Shown one piece after another: positions 1-8,626 of a stretch of DNA of 64,000 nt. Origin of the DNA: Gammaproteobacteria bacterium 42_54_T18. Lineage in GTDB: Bacteria; Pseudomonadota; Gammaproteobacteria; Pseudomonadales; Ketobacteraceae. The stretch spans positions 1 through 64,000 of the forward strand of contig MAAL01000169.1 in the NCBI GenBank assembly GCA_002163245.1, given 5' to 3'. A program made the position numbers and the translations under genes. Positions within the stretch are counted from its first letter, which is position 1. Each line of letters opens with the position of its first letter. Under the pieces are notes generated by a model. The model was not told where the DNA came from, ran no database searches, and was given only the letters and a program-made list of their open reading frames with translations.

Positions 1-136
1 AACCTTTTTGATCGAAGAAATTTGTACGATTTGTTCTCGCCACCAATTGATGACGAGCCAGATAAAAACAAACAGTTGTCGATGTTATGAAACTGTGGGA
101 CAGCAGTGACCAAAAATATGGAATGATCGATCTCAG

Positions 137-1165
137 ATGAGTTTTTCTCCGAAAGATTCTACGTGGTTAAACCTACCGTATGATCAACATGATCATGAGT
201 CCACTCTTTTTTGGTGGGCTAACGCCTGTTATATGATACCTGAGGTAGTCAATGGTACGTTCAGTGTTTCTTCGGATTACGGACTATTTGAGGCTGGAGA
301 GTTTTTCCCAGAGCTAAAGCGCTTTGTTCCCATCTGGCGCCTCGGCTTGGTTGATGACACCGTCCGATTGCCACCTTTACGCGCGCTAGGGGAAGGGCTT
401 GCCATGCAAACAACCAATACCTATGCCCATCACAAGCCTTCTGGGATGCTGTCTGTTGCTCAGGATAAATTAGCCGGTAGCCCTAGCTCTCAGCATGTCA
501 TGTGGAGTGCCGTCTTGGATGAAGGTATTACGGTTTATACAACACACCCCCTTACTAACTCCGACTATTCCTTCGGTTACTTCACTGGCGGTTCTTCAGC
601 ACCACGCATTGCCCAACACAACGATGTGGCGTTGATACTCTATAATCCAAAGTTGCCCTGGCTATCTTTATTATCCAAAAATGCCAGCATGACACATGCG
701 TTTTTTCCTCGTGATAGATTCGACGAAGTAGAAAAGAAAGGGAATTGGTATTTTGGTCGCAAAACCGATGGTTATATCGCTTTGTACTCAAATAATAATA
801 CAAGCTTTAACGAGACTGGCGATTATGCCGGTCGTGAAATTATCGCCAAGGGAAACAAGAATCTGTGGATCGCAGAAATCGGAGAGAAGGAAGAAGATGG
901 TAGTTTCGAAGACTTTATGCAGCGAGTTTTACAGCAAAACGTTATCTATGATGAACAGAACAATCACTTAGTAATATATGAAACTGATTTTGGGCCCATG
1001 GAATTCTCGTGGGAGAATGAGTTAACCGTTAATGGCACACCAATGTCACTCGAAAACTATCCCCGATATGACAACCCATTTGTTCAACAGCCTTGGGGGG
1101 ATACCGACATTCTAATTACCGTTAATGGGACAGAATCAACCATTGAATTTGAACTTGAAGAATAG
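137..1165 (+). CDS. Hypothetical protein, probably the C-terminal part of a larger frameshifted gene
   Basis: I do not recognise the family. The 342-residue product has no signal peptide or membrane segment and begins as if in mid-protein (DSTWLNLPYDQHDHESTLFW), with aromatic-rich beta-type sequence and an acidic C-terminus. Upstream DNA also looks coding but in other frames: frame 1 is open from base 1 to a TGA at 88-90 (ending KNKQLSML), frame 3 then reads VMKLWDSSDQKYGMIDLR up to about base 137, and the long frame takes over at 137. That relay suggests one longer gene, cut by the window edge, carrying two single-base frameshifts near 80-87 and 136. No clear Shine-Dalgarno precedes the ATG at 137. 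The alternative is an intact short gene following an unrelated upstream gene that ends at base 90. Confidence 0.55.
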   Translation: MSFSPKDSTWLNLPYDQHDHESTLFWWANACYMIPEVVNGTFSVSSDYGLFEAGEFFPELKRFVPIWRLGLVDDTVRLPPLRALGEGLAMQTTNTYAHHKPSGMLSVAQDKLAGSPSSQHVMWSAVLDEGITVYTTHPLTNSDYSFGYFTGGSSAPRIAQHNDVALILYNPKLPWLSLLSKNASMTHAFFPRDRFDEVEKKGNWYFGRKTDGYIALYSNNNTSFNETGDYAGREIIAKGNKNLWIAEIGEKEEDGSFEDFMQRVLQQNVIYDEQNNHLVIYETDFGPMEFSWENELTVNGTPMSLENYPRYDNPFVQQPWGDTDILITVNGTESTIEFELEE

Positions 1166-1174
1166 ATATAACAT

Positions 1175-1202
1175 AAAAAAACCCGGCTGAAATGGCCGGG
1201 GG
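1175..1202 (-). terminator. Intrinsic terminator for the orphan AraC gene
   Basis: On the minus strand a GC-rich stem (CCCGGC at 1182-1187 pairing with GCCGGG at 1195-1200, 7-nt loop) is followed by seven T residues, read as the A-run at 1175-1181. It lies 28 bases past the stop of the minus-strand gene ending at 1230 and also sits between the two convergent genes. Confidence 0.8.
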
Positions 1203-1229
1203 AATGTCTCAATGATTTCGTTAGATATG

Positions 1230-1652
1230 TTAAACTACACCTGTTTCGAGACTATCTGAATTACAAATTGGCTTTGACGCTTGCGCCTCATTTCTAAAAC
1301 GTGATGGTGTTTGACCAGTCCATTGCTTAAATGCACGACCGAAATTTGCACCGGAACCATAACCGAGCATATCTGCAACATCATCAACACTCCAGTAGGT
1401 TTTTTGCAAATAGCTTATAGCGATGTCTTTTCGTAAGTTGTCGACAACTTTACGATAACTGGTATTTTCACTTTCCAACCCCTTAGCCAGCGTCCTAAGT
1501 GATATATTTAATTCCTTAGCAACTTGCCCCTTATTCGGAATTCCATCACGATAATTGACAACAATTTTACGAATTTTATCGGGTAACGATACGGGGCCTT
1601 CAACTTCAACATAAGAAACTTCGCAATATTTAATTGCATATTTTCCAATCAT
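1230..1652 (-). CDS. Orphan AraC-family C-terminal DNA-binding domain (truncated regulator)
   Basis: The 140 residues match only the C-terminal two-helix-turn-helix half of an AraC regulator. The first HTH is around NKGQVAKELNISLRTLAKGL and the second around VDDVADMLGYGSGANFGRAF, ending in the usual TPSRFR. The closest relative in the window is the 338-residue regulator at 9129, whose last 115 residues align while its 200-residue sensory domain has no counterpart here. Reading upstream, the same frame hits a stop eight codons before the ATG, and a short 29-codon frame ends in a TGA overlapping that ATG, so no sensor domain is recoverable. It is either a stand-alone HTH protein or the tail of a decayed regulator. 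DNA binding is plausible; effector sensing is not. Confidence 0.7.
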   Translation of the reverse strand: MIGKYAIKYCEVSYVEVEGPVSLPDKIRKIVVNYRDGIPNKGQVAKELNISLRTLAKGLESENTSYRKVVDNLRKDIAISYLQKTYWSVDDVADMLGYGSGANFGRAFKQWTGQTPSRFRNEAQASKPICNSDSLETGVV

Positions 1653-1875
1653 AGAGTCACATTTAATCCCGAAGTGTTTACGTCATAACTTTTGAAAGCC
1701 ACCTTGTTTATAAGGCAATCAAAAAATGTACATGAGGGCTACCATAACTAGCGCTACATTTTGACGTTTTACTATTTATTGTGGTTATACGCACAACGTT
1801 AACAATCCACTACACCATAAACTTGTACTTTCTGATGATTTAATAAATGAATTAGAAACCGTTAGTTGATAAAAC

Positions 1876-1908
1876 AAATATAAACCCAGACTCGCTGGGT
1901 TTATATTT
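1876..1908 (-). terminator. Terminator of the large lipoprotein gene
   Basis: A perfect 14-bp inverted repeat (1876-1889 with 1895-1908, core AAACCCAG/CTGGGTTT, 5-nt loop ACTCG) lies 24 bases beyond the stop of the minus-strand gene ending at 1932. On that strand it is followed by a T-rich stretch (TTTGTTTTAT). Confidence 0.75.
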
Positions 1909-1931
1909 CTAGAAAGAACTACTTATAATGA

Positions 1932-4622
1932 TTAGCCATCTTTTGGCCAACATACTGGACCTATACCGTTGTACCCTTCCCTACATGGCTCGTAACACAG
2001 CAATCCATCTTTATCATCACCATCATTACATGCATGTATTGGCTTACCGACACCGCGTCCATAAGATAAGGAGTCATTAGTCCAGCATACCGGACCAACT
2101 CCGTGATAATCAGAGCGACAAACAGGGTAACAAAGACCTGCATCGTTCTCGTCTCCGCCACCACAAGCTTTAGGAATCGTTCCCACTCCACGGCCATATG
2201 ACGCATCAATTAACCAGCACACTGGACCGACACCGTTATAGCCTGATCTGCAATGTTTGTAACAAAGGCCCGCGTCGTTCTCTTTACCTGAGGGGCACCT
2301 ACCAGTCCATATATTCGATGGAATAGTACCAACACCTCGACCGTAAGATAGTTTGTCATTACTCCAGCAGACCGGGCCAATTCCGTGATAACCCGACCTA
2401 CAATCTGGATAACATAAACCCGCATCATTTTCTTTGCCTGAGCCACATTGCGTTGGAATAGTGCCTACGCCACGTCCATAAGACGCATTTTTCTTCCAGC
2501 ACACCGGACCAACTCCGTTATAGGTGTCACGGCAAGGCACATAACACAATCCAGCGTCATAATCTTCGTCTGATGCGCATGTTAGCGGTGTACCTACCCC
2601 TCGGCCATAGGCAACTTGCGGCGGAGGTAGAACATCAACGTCACATTCGTCCGACACCTTTATTAAGGCACCTGATACGTTAAGATGCGAATTGTTGCCG
2701 CCAACAGCCGATATTGACGCACTGTCAAACGCCATGCAGCCAAACGTTGGCAATGCAATACTTGCAATAGGTTTCGTTAACTCTGTTAATATTTGACCTA
2801 TTGCTGAATCCACCGCCTCATCGGCTATGCTACTTACTGAACCAGCAACCCAACTTCCTGTTCCAATTCTAAACGCGATTAAATCAATTTCTGGATTGCT
2901 AGGAACACCAATTTCCAATGTATTATCGTCTGTTATATCGATAGAAACAGGAGCAGAAACGTTAAATCGTACACTGATATTATCATTGAAAGAATCGCCC
3001 TCCTTTAGCTGAGCATGTACTTCCATACCGAATATCGAAATAACCACGCGAGGCACTCCACCCACCTCTTCTACCTCCAACGTTAAAGGCGCTATATTAT
3101 CCACCAAAATTCTTGAGTTAACGGATGTATCACCGAAGTCGTCAGTCCTTGGCAAACCAAACTGAATTTTTTCGCCAACAACATTCAGATGCGTTAAACC
3201 AACACTATGGGCAGACGCTAACGTCTGACTAATAACGTTCGTGTTAATAGATACGGCAAATTGATCTTGGTCCGCATCAGCAGCAGGTAACACTTCATCC
3301 GTAAACAATGTTCCAGCTAAAGGCTGAGGAATGTCAAGATCAGGCGTTACGGGAATAACACCGCCGGACATTTGTGCGGTAAGACTATTGTTGCTGGTAC
3401 TAATTTTCTCAAGATTTAAGGAGACGGCCAGGTCTCGACTGCTAATACCATCATCAAAACTGATCATGTAACTTTGTTTGATAATACCTGCTAGCGCTTC
3501 TGGTAAGTTTTTCTCCAACGCTTTTTCAATAGCGCCAGAAATTGGACCTTCCAATAAATTAATGATGCCAGAACTCACCTCTGATAGTATCGGTTCAAAT
3601 ATTGAACCAACACCATCGAAGTCAACTTTACCAATATGAATGCTCGTATTGTCGATCGTAAACTCCGGCACTTGATCGGCAACGTCAAAGTATAGATCAC
3701 CATCAATGTCGATTGGACCTATGTTTGCACCGATTTTAATAACCGTCGCTGGTAGGAAACCATTATGCATCCTGAGCGCCAATTTCACATTGGCTGTTGT
3801 AATATGGGTATTTATAATTGCCTTGTTACCATTTTCCAAATCTAGATTAAAGTTTTCAATAGAAAGCGCTGGCATCTCTCGAATATAACCATCAATTCCA
3901 TAGGTTTCTCCGAACAATCCTTTAGATGTTTTGTCATAAAGCATCGTACCAGCGACCAAAGAATTGATATCCAATCCGTTTAACACGTTAACCACCTGAT
4001 TTAACGCTAAATTCAGGCCTTCTTGTGTGATTTTAACTGTTAGCGACGGATCATATTCCAAGCCAAGACTAGCGTATTTAACAGTACTGGTATGACCGAT
4101 GCTATCTTCACCCTGGTAGGTATAGAGATCTGCAGGCATCACCTCTACCGCAAAAGAACCATCTTCGGCTAGAGAAATATCGGTACCGTTAACAGATAAT
4201 GTCTCAATACCCGTTTCATCAAAAGCAAGGCCATTAATCTTCATTAAGCCATCTTCTTCTGCGCCCAAAAGGATCACCCGAGGGCCTTCTGTATCATAAA
4301 CAAACCGGACCGAAGGACCTAAAGGTGGCTGTACTTGGAATGTATTCTTTCCTTCGATAAAGAAATCCACAAGATCACTTCCTGCAGCCGTCGCTTCAGA
4401 AGCACCTGCGGTAAAATGGGACTCAACACTAAGACCATTTAGGATCATCACCGGTAGCTCGGCAGGTTGACTTTTATATCCCACCACAAAAATGGATGGT
4501 GCATTTGTATGAACAGAATCTTCTGCTGGTTCGCTAATGGTGTAACTACCGCCACACCCCGTTACCGCAAGGCCTATTAGCCCCAGCAAAAAAAACCTGA
4601 ATAAATGAATATTAAGCCCCAT
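1932..4622 (-). CDS. Large lipoprotein: Ig-like domain, predicted BPI/TULIP-like lipid-binding core, five Cys-rich repeats
   Basis: The 896-residue product starts with a lipoprotein signal peptide (hydrophobic residues 8-20, lipobox VTGC, lipidated Cys23), so it should be anchored in the outer membrane. Residues about 110-185 look like an Ig-like beta domain (NGTDISLAEDGSFAVEV). Residues about 195-650 have the two-half layout of BPI/LBP-type TULIP proteins: an N-half with repeated amphipathic beta strands (IGPIDIDGDLYFDV, FTIDNTSIHIGKVDFDG) followed by a helix (NLLEGPISGAIEKALEKNLP), and a C-half ending in LPTFGCMAFDSASISAVGG, like the final strand pair of BPI. I infer lipid binding from this layout only. 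Residues 672-896 are five repeats of 43-49 residues. The gene is monocistronic with its own terminator. Confidence 0.75.
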   Translation of the reverse strand: MGLNIHLFRFFLLGLIGLAVTGCGGSYTISEPAEDSVHTNAPSIFVVGYKSQPAELPVMILNGLSVESHFTAGASEATAAGSDLVDFFIEGKNTFQVQPPLGPSVRFVYDTEGPRVILLGAEEDGLMKINGLAFDETGIETLSVNGTDISLAEDGSFAVEVMPADLYTYQGEDSIGHTSTVKYASLGLEYDPSLTVKITQEGLNLALNQVVNVLNGLDINSLVAGTMLYDKTSKGLFGETYGIDGYIREMPALSIENFNLDLENGNKAIINTHITTANVKLALRMHNGFLPATVIKIGANIGPIDIDGDLYFDVADQVPEFTIDNTSIHIGKVDFDGVGSIFEPILSEVSSGIINLLEGPISGAIEKALEKNLPEALAGIIKQSYMISFDDGISSRDLAVSLNLEKISTSNNSLTAQMSGGVIPVTPDLDIPQPLAGTLFTDEVLPAADADQDQFAVSINTNVISQTLASAHSVGLTHLNVVGEKIQFGLPRTDDFGDTSVNSRILVDNIAPLTLEVEEVGGVPRVVISIFGMEVHAQLKEGDSFNDNISVRFNVSAPVSIDITDDNTLEIGVPSNPEIDLIAFRIGTGSWVAGSVSSIADEAVDSAIGQILTELTKPIASIALPTFGCMAFDSASISAVGGNNSHLNVSGALIKVSDECDVDVLPPPQVAYGRGVGTPLTCASDEDYDAGLCYVPCRDTYNGVGPVCWKKNASYGRGVGTIPTQCGSGKENDAGLCYPDCRSGYHGIGPVCWSNDKLSYGRGVGTIPSNIWTGRCPSGKENDAGLCYKHCRSGYNGVGPVCWLIDASYGRGVGTIPKACGGGDENDAGLCYPVCRSDYHGVGPVCWTNDSLSYGRGVGKPIHACNDGDDKDGLLCYEPCREGYNGIGPVCWPKDG
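1935..2609 (-). repeat. Five tandem Cys-rich protein repeats (YGRGVG...GPVCW) at the lipoprotein C-terminus
   Basis: Repeat units span protein residues 672-714, 715-759, 760-808, 809-853 and 854-896. Each starts YGRGVG, has Cys at four conserved places (one after the YGRGVG-P segment, then LCY, then CR, then VCW) and ends GPVCW. Unit 3 has a four-residue insertion (NIWTGR region). The four Cys per unit would allow two disulfides outside the cytoplasm. The repeat is visible in DNA but diverged, with units differing at many third positions, so it is not a recent expansion. Confidence 0.9.
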
Positions 4623-4883
4623 GAATTATCCCCTTATTTACGTAGATACATTTTTTTGTTTTTCTACTTTTTATAATTTATGTTTGAGCGATACATCGAC
4701 CCTCGACCAACTTAACAACTCATGCACATCCGTACCAACTCATAAAATGCCAATAAACCCCTCATTTTGCGCCATCCGATTTTTTGTTAAAATCGAGATA
4801 TTGATACTTGTATTCGTAAAATTGATCCGCATATATTTTATTGAGGCGGTTTTATATTAATTGTTATGAAGGTGGCACATTTG

Positions 4884-5249
4884 ATGGATATACAAGTATC
4901 TGGGCATCACGTATCAGCAAACGATATCATTAGCTCTGTTGTAAAAACCAATCTAAAAAAACTCGGGAAGCGCTACCCTAGTCTGGTTAATGTCGCGGTT
5001 ACCCTAAAGTCCGATAGCAATGTACGATCTGTTGAAGCTCGCACGATTTACGAAGGGAGCAGTTTAAGTGTTTCTTCAGATGGAAAAACCATACGTGAGG
5101 CGATCAAGGCGACAATTAAAAAACTAGACGCGGTATTATCGAAGCGAAAGGGGGCGCTGCGATCTGGTCGACATGATAAATTAAGAATAGAGGATGTGTC
5201 TTCAACGTTTTGCCCTGACGACGATGACGTATTTGGGTCCGGGAGTTAA
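4884..5249 (+). CDS. HPF/RaiA-family ribosome-associated protein
   Basis: The 121-residue product fits the ribosome hibernation/sigma-54 modulation (HPF/RaiA) fold: an N-terminal strand MDIQVSGHHV, a helix with NLKKLGKRYPSLVNVAVTLK, a strand pair around VEARTIYEGSSLSVSSDGK, and a C-terminal helix REAIKATIKKLDAVLSKRKG rich in basic residues for rRNA contact. A short acidic tail follows. Such proteins bind the 30S decoding region in stationary phase. An upstream in-frame ATG at 4866 exists, but AAGGTGG at 4869-4875 is an ideally spaced ribosome binding site for the ATG at 4884, so I take that start. It is monocistronic, unlike the rpoN-linked hpf of many relatives, so it is likely a paralogue. 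Confidence 0.8.
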   Translation: MDIQVSGHHVSANDIISSVVKTNLKKLGKRYPSLVNVAVTLKSDSNVRSVEARTIYEGSSLSVSSDGKTIREAIKATIKKLDAVLSKRKGALRSGRHDKLRIEDVSSTFCPDDDDVFGSGS

Positions 5250-5288
5250 GTCAATCAAAATACGAAAGTCTTAATTTAAGATGTCACC

Positions 5289-5319
5289 CCCCGTCAACTA
5301 ATTTAATTAACTGACGGGG
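5289..5319 (+). terminator. Possible terminator after the HPF-like gene
   Basis: An 8-bp perfect inverted repeat (CCCCGTCA 5289-5296 and TGACGGGG 5312-5319) with an AT-rich 15-nt loop follows the stop codon by 40 bases and lies between convergent genes. There is no T-run on either strand, so Rho-independent function is uncertain. Confidence 0.45.
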
Positions 5320-5360
5320 AAATACTCTATAGATGAAGAAATAATAACGCTAAACGGGAT

Positions 5361-6158
5361 TCAAAAACACCCAGCCAATACTCGCACTTCAACATTGTTT
5401 TTCACTACTGATGGTTTTAAACCCGTGAATTCTTTAAACACTCTGCAAAGTTGTGGGTAATCAGAAAATCCAGAAGCGATGGCCGCGTCCGTTAATGAAT
5501 ACCCTTTAGACAGTTTGGCTGCCGTAGCAAAAATACGATACCAAAGCCGGAACCTGCGTATCGGGACTCCAGTTACCTGCTTAAACAGCTGACTTAATCG
5601 TGGTACAGACAAGCCAACGCTTGCAGCCATTTCTCCAACGGAGATGTTTTCGGTATATGTGTCTTTGATAATGGTTACCGCTTTAACTACCCTGTCATCA
5701 TGAGTAACATTTGCACCTAAACCTATCCACTCCTCAAATTGCTCAAAAACGACTTCATTTGACGGTCTAGCATTAAGTATGAAACTTGCATGATCGATCA
5801 CTTCGTTTTCTTTACGAATATCACTATACAAGCGGAAGCCGCTATCAATATTACTAACCGCAGTCATTTGCGGGACAAGTTTAGAAAAATCGTCCCCTAA
5901 ATCATCAAGAAAACATTGCGCAACCTTAGATCCGTGGGTGTCAATAGTGACATTCATATTGGCAGGAATGAGAAAGCTTTTACTGCGAACAATCCTATCA
6001 TTGGAAGCATCGATAAGCTCCATGTCACCTTCAATGGAGACGAGTAACGAAGATGCAACAATGGGCGGCTTTACAATTCGACCTATACGACCCACATACA
6101 TGGAGCGCTGTTGAGACGTATAGAAAATCGACTTACGGTCAAACATGGTTTTAGACAT
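5361..6158 (-). CDS. AraC-family transcriptional regulator
   Basis: The 265-residue protein has an N-terminal half of about 150 residues that resembles a small ligand-sensing beta domain (SLLVSIEGDMELIDASNDRI), then an AraC double HTH: first helix set around ISVGEMAASVGLSVPRLSQL, the linking helix VTGVPIRRFRLWYRI, second set around LTDAAIASGFSDYPQLCRVF, ending FTGLKPS. AAGGTTGCG upstream of the ATG supports the start. It is transcribed alone and divergently from the gene at 6461, with 302 bases between them, so that gene is a possible target. The effector is unknown. Confidence 0.85.
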   Translation of the reverse strand: MSKTMFDRKSIFYTSQQRSMYVGRIGRIVKPPIVASSLLVSIEGDMELIDASNDRIVRSKSFLIPANMNVTIDTHGSKVAQCFLDDLGDDFSKLVPQMTAVSNIDSGFRLYSDIRKENEVIDHASFILNARPSNEVVFEQFEEWIGLGANVTHDDRVVKAVTIIKDTYTENISVGEMAASVGLSVPRLSQLFKQVTGVPIRRFRLWYRIFATAAKLSKGYSLTDAAIASGFSDYPQLCRVFKEFTGLKPSVVKNNVEVRVLAGCF

Positions 6159-6460
6159 AGCTACGCAACCTTATTATTTTTATTGAGCGGTTAACTACAT
6201 AATGTAATTTTCTATTTTACATATATTTCATAACATTTAGCTTGAATGTTTTGATGATAAAATGACCTACACACAATTACCTATATCCACCCCTTCCTTA
6301 TAGATGAATAAAAAAGAACAATGAGTCATCGAAATAGTAGGTTTGTTCAATTTTTAGAAAACTTAACTTGTTAATCTAGTGCGCTAAGTGGGTGCAAGCA
6401 CACCAGGGTTGCGAAAAAACTCTCTAACAACCCTATTTTAAAAATATGAAGGTAATTAAC
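6159..6460 (+). promoter_or_regulatory. Divergent intergenic region with a leader hairpin before the DUF1631-like gene
   Basis: This AT-rich 302-base region holds the promoters of the AraC gene (minus) and the gene at 6461 (plus). Just before the latter is an inverted repeat AGGGTTG (6405-6411) / CAACCCT (6428-6434) followed by ATTTTAAAA, and ahead of it a smaller GGTG...CACACC repeat. These could form a 5-prime leader structure or attenuator. No coding capacity is seen. Confidence 0.35.
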
Positions 6461-7234
6461 ATGTCTATTGACATTGTGGATATTGAGATCCTCGGCATTC
6501 TTACAGGCATTGATTCAAAAGTCTCTGCTTTAAAGGCTTCAACGGGATCTAAAATTGATGTTTCTAGCTTGATAAAGAACTGGAATATCACCACGCATTT
6601 GCAAGACACTGATCATAATAGCTTTGAAAGCCTGTCTGACTTCAACTTTGAAGATATAACACCAGACACACAATTCCATAAAGTAGAGATAAAGGACATC
6701 GTAAAATTACTGGACTCTCTTTCAAAAAATGCATTAAACGAATCCGAAAAAGCACTCAACGTTAAAGAAATTCGTTCCGCATTAAAATCCTCTCTTAGCA
6801 ATCTTTCGGAAGAAGGGATACTCACCATAATCGACAAAGTGAGTGAAAACGTCCTCAATTTGGTATCCCACCTGTTCGAAAACATCAATAACGATGGCAA
6901 CCTCATTGGGGAGGTTGCCGCTCAAATCTCACGCATTCAAACACCGGTAATGCAAGTAGCCCTTACGGATACCAAGTTGTTCCAGAACAGTAACCACCCT
7001 GTCAGGAAATATCTCAACACGTTGGGAGACTTAGGTTTGCGCATATCAGCCCCTTCTGAAGAAGGTTATTTGGAAATGCGGGATTCCATCACTGAAATTT
7101 TAAAATATTTTGATGGAGACATTGAATACTTCACAGAGGCTGACCAACTACTTTCCGACTATATTGATAACGGTTTTGTCGCAAGCAGCTTGACCACCCC
7201 TCTCCCTTTGTCGAATAGATTTGACACAATGTAG
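6461..7234 (+). CDS. DUF1631-like protein of unknown function
   Basis: The 257-residue product is cytoplasmic and helical. Residues about 150-240 (AAQISRIQTPVMQVALTDTK, then NHPVRKYLNTLGDLGLR and FDGDIEYFTEADQLLSDYI) resemble the core of DUF1631 proteins, which are usually about three times longer, so this is a short form or a truncated copy. The upstream ATG at 6446 lacks a ribosome binding site, whereas AAGGT at 6449-6453 is correctly placed for the ATG at 6461. Its 3-prime end overlaps the end of the convergent broken hydrolase by 87 bases. No function is known to me for the family. Confidence 0.6.
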   Translation: MSIDIVDIEILGILTGIDSKVSALKASTGSKIDVSSLIKNWNITTHLQDTDHNSFESLSDFNFEDITPDTQFHKVEIKDIVKLLDSLSKNALNESEKALNVKEIRSALKSSLSNLSEEGILTIIDKVSENVLNLVSHLFENINNDGNLIGEVAAQISRIQTPVMQVALTDTKLFQNSNHPVRKYLNTLGDLGLRISAPSEEGYLEMRDSITEILKYFDGDIEYFTEADQLLSDYIDNGFVASSLTTPLPLSNRFDTM

Positions 7235-8481
7235 AGCTTCTTCTTGGTACACCTTCCCCCGCTCATTGTAGAGATCCATCATATGCATCGACGTCGGTAC
7301 AAAAGCAAAGCCAATGTTATGCTCGGTATTCCATTGAAAAATCGAGCCACCCAACCCCATCCAACCGTAAAACCCTCCTCGGCCTTTATTTAACGAACGA
7401 TCAATAGCATTTTTCTTAGAGCCGATCATGGTAAATAGATTTAAGCCGCCTTGGGTAAAATGAGTTGTTACTGTTCCTCCTAATGATTTTTGCTCTGCAT
7501 GAGCATGAAGCGCTTGCCAGGCTGACTCACTTAAATACTCTTTTCCTTGGAAACTTCCATGGCCAGCCATCATGGCAGCTACCTTTGCTAGTCCCCGCGC
7601 CGAGCAGTTTGCATTAAAAGATGCGGATTCACCTCGGGCAATGATAGCTTGATTAAAAAAGTTGACGACCTCCTCGCGATCGCGCTTAAACGATAGGCCC
7701 CTAAATGGCCCACTATGTTTCCCTTCTGCTTGGCTTGGTTCTCTTCGCACTACGTTAACCTTTTTACGCTTAGCGGTATTGTTTTTATATATCGTTTTTC
7801 CAATATTTAATGCTATCGGCGTAAAAATCGCACCTAAGTCCATCGCACTGTGTACTATTTTTCTACCCATAAATTTGGGTTTAAAACTTTCTTTGACATA
7901 AAAGCCAAAGTTCAATCCCTTAACGGGCGCTCGACGGCTTAGATCTTCGGTCCTCACTCCGACATTCACAACCCAACCTCGTGTTAAAGCGTGATAGTTT
8001 CGACGTTTGCGATAATCCTTGGGAATTCTCGCCCGAACACCTTCAATCACACTGCCCACACTATTTTGTTTGATATTCTCTTTGAGCAGGTCTTCTGGAT
8101 CGAGGTGTATTTGAGGCTCACCAAACCTGCTTCGTGTCGCATAAGATCAGCAACGGTGATACTACCTTTGCCATTGCCAGCAAACTCTGGCCAATGATCC
8201 GCGATCTGATCGTTATAATTAAGCAGCCCCCGATCCACTAATGAGGCGATGGCTAAAGTTTCTAATGACTTACCACTGCTAAACACATTAACAAGCGAAT
8301 CAGCGGTAAAATCTGTATCATTGGATTTAGATGCCCATAAATCCACAACCAATTGACCTTGATAGTAGATACAGAGCTGAGCATTCTCTTCAGCCTTGGT
8401 TCTCATCTCGGATCGAAACAGGTCTTTCAATGGCTCAAAATCCGGTGCGACAAAGAGGCCACCATGTTATACAAGCTCCAT
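7148..8481 (-). pseudogene. Broken class C beta-lactamase-family serine hydrolase (esterase-type)
   Basis: Joined across frames, the locus encodes a serine hydrolase of the class C beta-lactamase/EstB type: HGGLFVAPDFEPLKDLF at the N-terminus, the SxxK nucleophile in VFSSGKSLETLAIASLVDRG, then DHWPEFAGNGKGSITVADLM, and near the end GRGGFYGWMGLGGSIFQW. Two lesions are visible. From the ATG at 8481 the frame reads four codons and meets TAA at 8467-8469, directly before HGGLF, as expected for CAA changed to TAA. A one-base frameshift near 8115-8122 then separates the SxxK half (open to 8047) from the rest (open from 8059 to 7148), whose start continues IHLDPEDLLKENIKQNSVG. Two independent lesions argue for a pseudogene rather than a sequencing error. 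Confidence 0.8.
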
Positions 8482-8626
8482 ACCGGCCAATGTACTTTTG
8501 CAGATTGGAAATTTTTTAAGCCTAGCATCAACCGAGTAATAAAAGCCCGATAAAGGCGGACAAATTACCCTTAATATTGATGGTTTGCCAAAGGTTATAT
8601 AACTAAATGTAGATACGCATACGTTA

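Noticed and set aside
4621-4860. Open frame of 79 codons between the lipoprotein and the HPF-like gene
   Set aside because: Its start overlaps the lipoprotein start codon on the other strand, there is no ribosome binding site, and the composition is that of AT-rich intergenic DNA.
8105-8125. Programmed frameshift in the beta-lactamase-like gene
   Set aside because: No slippery heptamer and no reason for the family; a nonsense codon is also present, so decay is simpler.
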